Part shown: positions 1 to 5,373 of the stretch, one piece after another
How positions within the stretch are numbered: position 1 is the stretch's first letter
Layout of the letters: every line of letters starts with the position of its first letter
Notes under the pieces: model-generated
Databases searched by the model: none
The model's input: the letters and a program-made list of their open reading frames with translations, nothing else
Told to the model about the DNA's origin: nothing
Source of the DNA: Candidatus Eiseniibacteriota bacterium
GTDB taxonomy: Bacteria; Orphanbacterota; Orphanbacteria; Orphanbacterales; Orphanbacteraceae
Length of the DNA stretch: 6,514 nt
Assembly: GCA_024276995.1 (NCBI GenBank)
Contig: JAJRWB010000061.1
Coordinates: forward strand, 1 to 6,514
Direction of reading: 5' to 3'
Translations under genes and position numbers: made by a program

Positions 1-1458
1 ATACCCTTGAGCCTATCCTGTATCGTGTGCGAAACGGAGTGCGGCGGGCACGCAGAAGGAAGGACCTTCTCCTGGGCTTTCTCGAAAAAACGGATCTCCT
101 TTTTTGATCCACGGTCACTTATTAATGCGAGACTCTCTAGCTTTATCGGTAACGACATCGACTGGGTCGACTTCGACAATGACGGCCGGCTCGACCTGTT
201 CGCACCGAAGGGATCCGGTGGGGCGCTTTTCCGGGGTCGGGGCGACGGGACGTTCACCGCCGTACCGTCAACGCTTCTCGACACGGTGCGGGTCATTTTC
301 GCGACGTGGGCCGACTTCGACGACGCCGGGGACCGGGATGTGTACTGCACGTCGTACGAAAAAAACCGCCTCCTCCGGAACGACGGCGGGTCCTTCGTCG
401 ACGTGACGACGGCGCCCCTCGACAACCAGGGCGATACGTACGGCGCCGTGGCGGGAGACTACGACAACGACGGCGATCTCGATCTCTTCCTCCCGAACTC
501 GAATTATATCCCGGGCGAATCCAACGTGCTGCTGCAAAACCAGGGAGGGATGGTGTTCGCCGACATGACCACCGCCGTACTCACCGATACGAACGACACC
601 CGGGGCGCGCTGTGGGGGGACTTCGACAACAATGGATGGCTCGGTCTCTTCGTGCTGGACATGGGATCGCCGGCCCACCTGTTCCAGAACCACGGGGGGC
701 AGTTCTACGAGATCCGCCCTTCCTTTCTCGATCTTCTGGGTTCCACATCGGGGAGCGCCTGGGGCGACGGCGACGGCGACGGCGATCTCGATCTGTACAA
801 CACATCGCTCCTCACCCTCGGCAACGGAACGAAGCGCTATATCCGGAACGACCTTTGCAATCCGTATGGCTGGATGAATGTCAGGCTGCGCGGGGTGGTC
901 TCGAACCGGTGCGGCATCGGCGCGGCGATCGATCTGTACGCGAACGGCGGACTGCTGCGGGTGCGAAAGGATATCGGCGGCGAAGGAGCCTGGTACGGTT
1001 CGCCGCCGCTGGTGTCCCACTTCGGTCTCGGAAGCCATACCTCCATCGATTCGATTGTCGTCCGATGGCCGAGCGGCATCCGCCAGACACTCGTCGCGCC
1101 TGCGCCGAACCAGGATCTGACCATCGTGGAAGATATCTCCTCCATCGTTTCCGTCGGCGAAGGGGAGGCGGTTCCCGGCCGGCCCGTGCTGCGCGCTCCC
1201 GTGCCCAACCCGTTCAATCCGCGCACGACGATCTCCTTCGATCTTCCGCGCCCGGGGAAGACCCGCCTTCTCGTCTATGACGCGACGGGCCGGCTCGTCA
1301 GGACGCTGGTGGGGGGGAAGAAACTGGGCGGTGGAAGGCACCAGGTCGAGTGGGACGGCCGGGATAACGCCGGCAAGGCGAGCGGTTCGGGAGTCTATTT
1401 CATCCGGTTCGAGGCGGAAGAGACGAAGGCGATCCGGAAGGTGGTGCTCATCCGATGA
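1..1458 (+). CDS. Secreted FG-GAP/VCBS-repeat protein with ASPIC/UnbV domain and C-terminal sorting-type domain (5' partial)
   Basis: Probably an exported, calcium-binding beta-propeller protein that acts outside the cytoplasm; no enzymatic role can be assigned. Residue numbers count from the TTG at position 7. About five FG-GAP/VCBS-like units recur every ~50 residues (near 50, 100, 149, 202 and 251), each with an Asp-rich loop such as DFDNDGRLDLF, DYDNDGDLDLF or GDGDGDGDLDLY. Units 2 and 4 are degenerate (DDAGDRD, DNNGWLGL). An ASPIC/UnbV domain follows at ~285-363 (SNRCGIGA, HFGLG, WPSG). Residues ~394-483 form a FlgD-Ig/type-IX-secretion-like tail with PNPFNP, VYDATGRLVRTL and SGVYFIRFE. 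The frame is open to the window edge. TTG at 7 is the only possible start before a GTG near 286, and no signal peptide is visible, so the gene is most likely truncated by the edge or frameshifted near its 5' end. Domain calls are confident; the start is not. Confidence 0.85.
   Translation: MPLSLSCIVCETECGGHAEGRTFSWAFSKKRISFFDPRSLINARLSSFIGNDIDWVDFDNDGRLDLFAPKGSGGALFRGRGDGTFTAVPSTLLDTVRVIFATWADFDDAGDRDVYCTSYEKNRLLRNDGGSFVDVTTAPLDNQGDTYGAVAGDYDNDGDLDLFLPNSNYIPGESNVLLQNQGGMVFADMTTAVLTDTNDTRGALWGDFDNNGWLGLFVLDMGSPAHLFQNHGGQFYEIRPSFLDLLGSTSGSAWGDGDGDGDLDLYNTSLLTLGNGTKRYIRNDLCNPYGWMNVRLRGVVSNRCGIGAAIDLYANGGLLRVRKDIGGEGAWYGSPPLVSHFGLGSHTSIDSIVVRWPSGIRQTLVAPAPNQDLTIVEDISSIVSVGEGEAVPGRPVLRAPVPNPFNPRTTISFDLPRPGKTRLLVYDATGRLVRTLVGGKKLGGGRHQVEWDGRDNAGKASGSGVYFIRFEAEETKAIRKVVLIR
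763..786 (+). repeat. GGCGAC hexanucleotide tandem repeat inside the FG-GAP gene
   Basis: Four consecutive in-frame hexamers, three GGCGAC and one GGCGAT, encode alternating Gly-Asp (GDGDGDGD) in the calcium-binding loop of the fifth FG-GAP-like unit. The downstream stretch shares 18 identical bases (468-485 and 777-794) with the loop of the third unit. The tract could change length by whole codon pairs without shifting frame. It is coding sequence and not an independent element. Confidence 0.6.
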
Positions 1459-1474
1459 GAGGGCCGCACCGGTG

Positions 1475-2671
1475 TTACCCGGCGCCGCCGCACCCGTTTC
1501 CCTCCGGTTTCGGGGAGCGCGGGGCCGGTTCGCTTCCCGCCGGCGCCTTTCCATTCCCGCGCGCCGCACCGAACCGCCGCCGGATCTTCAACCTCAGCCA
1601 CTCCTTCGCCACCTTCGGCAGCATGCTCGGCGTGAAGAGGACGGAGTTGGTGAGGAAGTTTTCGAAGGTGCAGTAGCACTTCGTGTCGCGGATCATCTTG
1701 CGCACCTCTTCGGTGCGCTCGGAAAACCAGATCTTCCGGAAGTCGTAGTCCACGTCTCGGAGATTGCCGAGCGGCTCCTCGAGGATCTCGCACGGGTAGA
1801 CGTCGCCTCCGGCGTAGATGATGCCCGACAGGTTCGCCGCGTAGCAGGGGAGTTGGTAGCGGTTCGTCTTCACCGTCTCGGTGATCACGTCCTGGCGGAT
1901 GTTCTTCATGGCGTTCACCACGTCGGCGCCGGGATAGAAGCGATAACCCGAGTCGCGGTCGGTCTCGGTATCCTCCCGCAGCTCGGCGACCCACTCGAGG
2001 TACCTCTCGCCGTTCACGTCGGTGGCGTGCGCCGCCCGGGCGCCGCGGCGGGCGATCAGGTTGTTAACGCACTTCACGCCGTAGTCGTCGCGCAGCGTGC
2101 GATAGGTGTTCAGTACCGAGTCCTGGTTGAACCCAGAAAGAGTGGTGGCGATATTCGCGTTGAAGCTGGGATACTCCTTTTCCAGTTTCTGCAGCTCCCG
2201 GAATGTCCAGATGCACTTCTCGAAGAGCCCGGGGATCGATCGGAGCTTGTCGTGCTCCTCCCCGAGAGCGTCGATCGAGACATCGATGGCGAAATCGACA
2301 CCCGGGTTCTCCTCGAGCATGGTGCGTACCTGCTCGATCACCTTCGTGGTGAGCGATCCGTTCGTCGGGATCCCGACGTTGCGGACGTTGTTATTGCGGC
2401 AGAAGATGCGGACGATTTCGGAAATGTCTTCGCGGAGGAACGGCTCCCCGCCGGTGGGGAGGAGGAAGAGAATGTCCCCCATGCTCTTCGAGATCTTTTC
2501 GTACTCGTCGACGGTCAGCTCGTTCGTCGCCGGCTTCACCCAGCCGAGGAGGCAGTGGCCGCAGTGGGCGTTGCACACGTCGGTGATGAAGAGAATGATG
2601 TAATGCGGATCGGCGCCTTTCTTCCGGAAGATCCTCGGCGCGTAGCGGGCGTATTCGAGGAAGCGGCTCAC
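1475..2671 (-). CDS. Radical SAM protein with short SPASM-type C-terminal domain
   Basis: Radical SAM enzyme of 398 residues, cytoplasmic, expected to cleave S-adenosylmethionine reductively with a [4Fe-4S] cluster; substrate unknown. The cluster motif is C33-x3-C37-x2-C40 (VCNAHCGHC), followed by GGEP at 74-77 and a TIM-barrel-like core including IPTNG and DVSIDAL. A SPASM-like region follows: C276-x12-G-x4-C294, then only a close pair C332/C334. This is fewer cysteines than a full SPASM domain, consistent with one auxiliary cluster. The last ~35 residues are a low-complexity Gly/Pro/Ala/Arg tail ending GNGCGGAG. I chose the GTG at 2671 because it overlaps the upstream TGA as GTGA and lies about 8 bases after AAGGG. 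The reading frame extends upstream only as out-of-frame shadow of the preceding gene. It is translationally coupled to the B12-type radical SAM gene, and the pair probably acts in one pathway. Confidence 0.87.
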   Translation of the reverse strand: MSRFLEYARYAPRIFRKKGADPHYIILFITDVCNAHCGHCLLGWVKPATNELTVDEYEKISKSMGDILFLLPTGGEPFLREDISEIVRIFCRNNNVRNVGIPTNGSLTTKVIEQVRTMLEENPGVDFAIDVSIDALGEEHDKLRSIPGLFEKCIWTFRELQKLEKEYPSFNANIATTLSGFNQDSVLNTYRTLRDDYGVKCVNNLIARRGARAAHATDVNGERYLEWVAELREDTETDRDSGYRFYPGADVVNAMKNIRQDVITETVKTNRYQLPCYAANLSGIIYAGGDVYPCEILEEPLGNLRDVDYDFRKIWFSERTEEVRKMIRDTKCYCTFENFLTNSVLFTPSMLPKVAKEWLRLKIRRRFGAARGNGKAPAGSEPAPRSPKPEGNGCGGAG

Positions 2672-4146
2672 TCCTTCTTCCCTTCTTTCCGGTCGATCTT
2701 CGCCTTCCCCCTCTTGCGGGCGTTTCCTCCCATGTAGTCGATGAAACTCTTCACGCCGTGAAGTTTTCGTTTCACGTCGCCGACGCCTCGAACGGCGCCG
2801 GCCATGCGGGCCATCTGTTTCGGGCGGAGGTAGAATTCGCGAAGTCCCGTGTCGATCAGCTCGTCGATCCTCTTTTTCGGCAACTGGGGATAGTCGAGCA
2901 CGGTGACCTGTTCCTGGTTCTCGTCGAGGTATTCCTTCCAGTCGCGGGGGAGGAGGTATCCTTCCTCCTTCGCCCACCGGTAGATCTCCGTCCCCGGGTA
3001 CGCCGCCACCCCCGAGATCTGGACCGTGTCGAGGGGGAGGGACTTGGCGAAGTCGATGGTGGCGCGGGCCGACTCCTCGGTCTCTCCCGGCGCGCCGATC
3101 ATGAAGCAGCCGTGAATCGTGAAGTCGAGCTCGGCGGCGTTCTTGGTGAACTCGGTCGCGCGCCTCAGGTTCATCCCTTTCTTCACGTTGTCGAGCGCTC
3201 GTTGCGTGCCGAACTCGTATCCCACCATGAGCATCCGGCAGCCGGCGCGTTTCATCAGCTTGAGAAGATCGGGCTTCACATCGCTTCTCGCATTCACCGA
3301 CCATCGGATCTTCGCATCGAGCCGCCGCTTCAGAATCTCGCGGCAGACGCCCTCCACGTGCTCGCGGTTCGCGGTGAACGTGTCGGTTTCGATCATCACC
3401 TCGCGAAGATCGGGAAAGAGCGAGAGGTCGTACTCGATCTCGTCGACCACGAGCCGCGGGTCGCGGTAGCGGTTCTCATGGCCGTACATCAGCTGCGGGT
3501 CGCGGCAGAAGGTGCATCGGGCGAAGCAGCCCCTTCCCGAGAGGAGAGTGATAAACGGGTGAAGTTTGCCGCCGTCGTGGTACCAGTCGGCCTCGATGAA
3601 TTCCCACGCCGGGAAGGGGAGATCGTTCACGTCGATGAACGGCCTCGACCCGGTGCGTACCTCGTTGCCGAGATCGTCGAGGAAGAAGAGGCCGGGCGTT
3701 TCGGCGGGATCGTTGCCGAGAAAGAGATCGCGCAGCGTGTAGTCGTATTCGCCGAGGGCGACGAAATCGACGGCGCCCGCCGCGCGAGCGATCGTGTCGG
3801 CCGGCTCGGCGGTGACATGCTGACCCACGAGAACCGTCTTGGCGCCGCACGTCTCCTTCGCGAGGCGGCAATAGGCGATGTCGTTGTCGATCGCCGGCGT
3901 GGAGGCGTGCATGGCGACCCACGAGGGACGTTCGTCTTCGAGGAGCGCTTTCACATCTTCCTTCCGCCAGTTCTGTGCCGCCGCGTCGACGAAGCGGATA
4001 TCGATCCCGGCATCGCGCTGCACCGCGGTGGCGACGCAGATGTAGTCGGGATGTCGCTGCACCCTCCCGCGCGACCGTGCGTCCCACCGGGCGGAGCGCA
4101 CGAAATCATCGACGAAGGGAGGATTCAGGATGAGCACGTCGGCCAC
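2668..4146 (-). CDS. B12-binding-type radical SAM protein (BchE/HpnJ-like class)
   Basis: Class-B-like radical SAM enzyme of 492 residues. Residues 1-~145 look like a cobalamin-binding Rossmann domain (VADVLILNPPF, MHASTPAIDNDI, KTVLVGQHVTAEP, VDFVALGEYDYTLRDL). It lacks the classical DxHxxG motif, as is common in this class. A linker with DLPFPAWEFI leads into the core with C207-x3-C211-x2-C214 (RGCFARCTFC), then MVGYEFGTQRALDNVKKGM and MIGAPGETEES, typical of BchE, HpnJ and related enzymes. Those relatives methylate, cyclise or contract lipid and cofactor skeletons; the substrate here is unknown. The C-terminus is basic (residues ~455-492). Start: GTG at 4146 with AAAGGAG seven bases upstream; an ATG about 93 bases further upstream would add a non-conserved Arg-rich leader and sits at the predicted transcription start. 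It is first gene of a two-gene operon and overlaps the next by GTGA. Confidence 0.88.
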   Translation of the reverse strand: MADVLILNPPFVDDFVRSARWDARSRGRVQRHPDYICVATAVQRDAGIDIRFVDAAAQNWRKEDVKALLEDERPSWVAMHASTPAIDNDIAYCRLAKETCGAKTVLVGQHVTAEPADTIARAAGAVDFVALGEYDYTLRDLFLGNDPAETPGLFFLDDLGNEVRTGSRPFIDVNDLPFPAWEFIEADWYHDGGKLHPFITLLSGRGCFARCTFCRDPQLMYGHENRYRDPRLVVDEIEYDLSLFPDLREVMIETDTFTANREHVEGVCREILKRRLDAKIRWSVNARSDVKPDLLKLMKRAGCRMLMVGYEFGTQRALDNVKKGMNLRRATEFTKNAAELDFTIHGCFMIGAPGETEESARATIDFAKSLPLDTVQISGVAAYPGTEIYRWAKEEGYLLPRDWKEYLDENQEQVTVLDYPQLPKKRIDELIDTGLREFYLRPKQMARMAGAVRGVGDVKRKLHGVKSFIDYMGGNARKRGKAKIDRKEGKKE

Positions 4147-4153
4147 GGCGCGG

Positions 4154-4160
4154 CTCCTTT
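4154..4160 (-). promoter_or_regulatory. Ribosome binding site deciding the GTG start of the B12-type radical SAM gene
   Basis: On the minus strand AAAGGAG is followed by a 7-base spacer and then GTG (4146-4144). This is an optimal anti-Shine-Dalgarno match at optimal distance. It picks this GTG over the upstream in-frame ATG near 4239, which has no comparable site. Confidence 0.8.
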
Positions 4161-4167
4161 GAAAACG

Positions 4168-4181
4168 CCGCCCCCCGGCGG
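4168..4181 (-). other. GC-rich stem-loop in the leader of the radical SAM operon
   Basis: Perfect 5-bp inverted repeat (CCGCC, 4-base loop, GGCGG). In the minus-strand transcript it is followed by CG and a run of four U, directly before the AAAGGAG ribosome binding site. A second GGCGG (plus strand 4184-4188) could compete for the same partner arm. It may be a weak attenuator or a translation-modulating hairpin. The U run is too short for a convincing terminator, and the GC-rich context makes chance plausible. Confidence 0.3.
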
Positions 4182-4241
4182 AAGGCGGTGTAACGGCACG
4201 TCGGTCGCAAGATCGGGAGAACCGGGCATTCCCCTTCATGA

Positions 4242-4271
4242 ATTATAATTCCGTTCCCCGGAGCGTGTCAA
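4242..4271 (-). promoter_or_regulatory. Sigma-70 promoter of the radical SAM operon
   Basis: On the minus strand, a perfect TTGACA (-35, plus positions 4266-4271) and a perfect TATAAT (-10, plus positions 4242-4247) are separated by 18 bases. Transcription should begin near 4235, giving a leader of about 90 bases before the GTG start at 4146. Two consensus hexamers in a GC-rich genome at near-ideal spacing are unlikely by chance. This should be a strong housekeeping-type promoter. Confidence 0.85.
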
Positions 4272-4283
4272 ACCGCACCGGTT
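4271..4283. promoter_or_regulatory. Candidate operator: inverted repeat between divergent -35 boxes
   Basis: AACCG-CAC-CGGTT is a perfect 5-bp inverted repeat with a 3-base centre. It fills the gap between the minus-strand -35 (4266-4271) and the plus-strand -35 (4282-4287), touching both. A regulator bound here could block or activate both promoters. The arms are short and I do not recognise the motif; it does not look like an IscR site. Confidence 0.35.
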
Positions 4284-4310
4284 GTGATTCCATCGCACGG
4301 GCGCTATACT
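4282..4310 (+). promoter_or_regulatory. Sigma-70 promoter of nfuA
   Basis: TTGTGA (4282-4287, four of six consensus bases) and TATACT (4305-4310, five of six) are separated by exactly 17 bases. The predicted transcription start near 4317 leaves a very short leader of about 18 bases that holds the GGAGGAG ribosome binding site. It lies back to back with the radical SAM promoter, with 10 bases between the two -35 boxes. Confidence 0.75.
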
Positions 4311-4320
4311 GTTGGGTATG

Positions 4321-4327
4321 GGAGGAG
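4321..4327 (+). promoter_or_regulatory. Ribosome binding site of nfuA
   Basis: GGAGGAG with 7 bases to the ATG at 4335. It selects this ATG over an in-frame start at 4284, which lies inside the promoter and so cannot be translated from this transcript. Confidence 0.85.
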
Positions 4328-4334
4328 AAAAGCC

Positions 4335-4916
4335 ATGATTACCCTTACGGAAGCGGCGAAGGACCGGATCGTGAAGGTGATGGAGATGCAGGGGAAGGCC
4401 GGATCGGCTCTTCGCGTGCGCATCGCCGGAAGGACATCGAACGGATACAGGCACGAATTGTGCTTCGTTCCCGAGGGGGCCGAGACCGAGAACGATACGA
4501 TCGTAGAGGCCCAGGGGGTTCGGCTCGTCATCGACGGCACGAGCATCGAGAAGATCAGAGGGACCACTATCGATTACGTGGAGAACCTTCAGGGCGCCGG
4601 TTTCGTTTTCGACAATCCGAACCCCGCCACCTACTCCGATCCGGAAAAGGGCGAAGCGATCGAGAAGCTCTTCGAAGAGACGGTGAATCCGGGACTCGCC
4701 ATGCACGGCGGTTCAGTGGAATTGCTCGACGTGAAGGACAACAACGTCTATGTCCGCCTCGGCGGTGGTTGCCAAGGGTGCGGCATGGCGAATGTCACGC
4801 TGAAGCAAGGGATCGAGCGGATGATCCGCGAGGCGATGCCCGATATCGGCGCGGTGATCGACACTACCGACCACGCCGACGGCAAAAACCCTTACTACGC
4901 GCCGTCCCACGGCTGA
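4335..4916 (+). CDS. nfuA: NfuA-type Fe-S cluster carrier/scaffold (A-type-like domain + NifU C-terminal domain)
   Basis: Cytoplasmic Fe-S biogenesis protein of 193 residues that carries a [4Fe-4S] cluster and delivers it to client apoproteins. This nearly matches the length of E. coli NfuA (191). Residues 1-~95 form a degenerate IscA/HesB-like domain (MITLTEAAKDRIVKVM at the start). The ligand cysteines of true A-type carriers are missing: the C-terminal CxC position reads DNPNPATY. Residues ~107-185 are the NifU C-terminal domain, with NPGLAMHGG and the cluster-binding C146-x2-C149 in GGGCQGCGM, then VTLKQGIERMI. The C-terminal HADGKNPYY resembles the E. coli ending. Start chosen from GGAGGAG 7 bases upstream and a promoter that excludes the longer reading frame. 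It is divergent from two radical SAM genes that need [4Fe-4S] clusters, so joint regulation is plausible. No terminator is evident downstream. Confidence 0.93.
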   Translation: MITLTEAAKDRIVKVMEMQGKAGSALRVRIAGRTSNGYRHELCFVPEGAETENDTIVEAQGVRLVIDGTSIEKIRGTTIDYVENLQGAGFVFDNPNPATYSDPEKGEAIEKLFEETVNPGLAMHGGSVELLDVKDNNVYVRLGGGCQGCGMANVTLKQGIERMIREAMPDIGAVIDTTDHADGKNPYYAPSHG

Positions 4917-4944
4917 CCGGTTTTCCGCAACGGCGGGAAGCGTC

Positions 4945-4974
4945 TTGCGTCGTGACACCGCTTCCTGCTATGAT
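4945..4974 (+). promoter_or_regulatory. Candidate extended -10 promoter downstream of nfuA
   Basis: TGC-TATGAT (4966-4974) fits the extended -10 form TGnTATAAT with one mismatch. An 18-base spacer precedes it, after a weak -35 TTGCGT at 4945-4950 (three of six). Transcription would start near 4981. If the promoter is real, the TTG at 4945 cannot be the start of the following membrane-protein frame. Confidence 0.45.
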
Positions 4975-5355
4975 CTTTTCGTTCACGCCGGACCTTTCCG
5001 GCGGCGGACGGATGTCCGCGACAGGGACTCCTTTGTTCTCCTGCCCGGAGGGATCGCCCTGTACGAAGCTCCCACCCCGGCGCGCGGTGCGACGCGTTCC
5101 GTCAGGCATGCCCGCAGCCGCGCGCGCAGTCGTCTCGTTCCCGCGCTTCTTTATGTCGCCCTAGGTATTTTAAACATCCTCTTTCTTCTGGTTTTCGGCG
5201 GGACGTCGATCCGGGGGGATGTGATGAGGATCTGGTCGCGCATGAAATCGCCCGGCACGGCGAATGAAGACGTTCCGACGCGGGAAGGGGAGAAGTGGCC
5301 CGAGCAGTATCCACCCGGCGAGAACTGGAGCGGTGAGGAGGAGGACGAGCGATAG
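4945..5355 (+). CDS. Small single-span membrane protein, unknown function, start uncertain
   Basis: I do not recognise this gene. The frame holds a very basic stretch (RSVRHARSRARSR), then one clear membrane segment at residues ~64-86 (LVPALLYVALGILNILFLL). A hydrophilic, increasingly acidic tail follows, with KWPEQYPPGENWSGEEEDER at the end. The positive-inside rule predicts a cytoplasmic basic N-terminus and an extracytoplasmic tail. Numbering is from TTG at 4945, the only standard start before the membrane segment; it has a poor ribosome site and coincides with the -35 of a candidate promoter. CTG at 5059 has GGAGGG six bases upstream and would give 98 residues, but CTG starts are rare. 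The charge pattern argues for a real protein from roughly residue 40 onward. Codons in the membrane segment (CTA, GGT, ATT, TTA) are less GC-ending than in neighbouring genes. It ends 18 bases from the convergent thyX stop. Confidence 0.5.
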   Translation: MRRDTASCYDLFVHAGPFRRRTDVRDRDSFVLLPGGIALYEAPTPARGATRSVRHARSRARSRLVPALLYVALGILNILFLLVFGGTSIRGDVMRIWSRMKSPGTANEDVPTREGEKWPEQYPPGENWSGEEEDER

Positions 5356-5373
5356 AACCGGTCCGGGCCGGCG

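Noticed and set aside
1459-1474. Possible bidirectional terminator between the convergent FG-GAP and radical SAM genes
   Set aside because: Only 16 bases separate the stops, with no convincing stem followed by a T run on either strand.
268-1569. Minus-strand open frame (433 codons) opposite the FG-GAP gene
   Set aside because: Arg-rich, low-complexity translation that mirrors the Asp/Gly repeats; no promoter, RBS or domain.
1475-1600. The Gly/Pro-rich tail ending GNGCGGAG read as a built-in peptide substrate or follower peptide
   Set aside because: It is short, low in complexity and biased as expected in a GC-rich genome; nothing ties it to radical SAM peptide substrates.
1277-2737. Long plus-strand open frame (486 codons) opposite the SPASM-like radical SAM gene
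   Set aside because: It is antisense to a gene with clear family motifs, has no recognisable domain, and is typical of the spurious frames that GC-rich third positions produce.
2672-3304. N-terminal extension of the SPASM-like radical SAM frame
   Set aside because: It lies entirely within the upstream gene in another frame, is Arg/Glu/Pro-rich without motifs, and the GTGA overlap gives a natural start.
2668-4239. Longer version of the B12-type radical SAM starting at an ATG near 4239
   Set aside because: The extra 31 residues are Arg/Pro-rich and unlike the family. That ATG sits at the predicted transcription start, while GTG at 4146 has an ideal AAAGGAG.
2758-4248. Long plus-strand open frame (496 codons) opposite the B12-type radical SAM gene
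   Set aside because: It mirrors the real gene across its full length, has no domain signature, and would run through the minus-strand -10 box of the divergent promoter region.
4970-5164. Short plus-strand frame starting ATG at 4970 (64 residues)
   Set aside because: The ATG lies inside the candidate -10 box, and the translation is Pro/Arg/Ser-rich with no structure. The neighbouring frame carries the clear membrane segment.
5356-5373. Possible terminator between the small membrane-protein gene and thyX
   Set aside because: There is a GC-rich CCGGTCCGGGCCGG stretch but no T run and no clean stem-loop, so it cannot be called.
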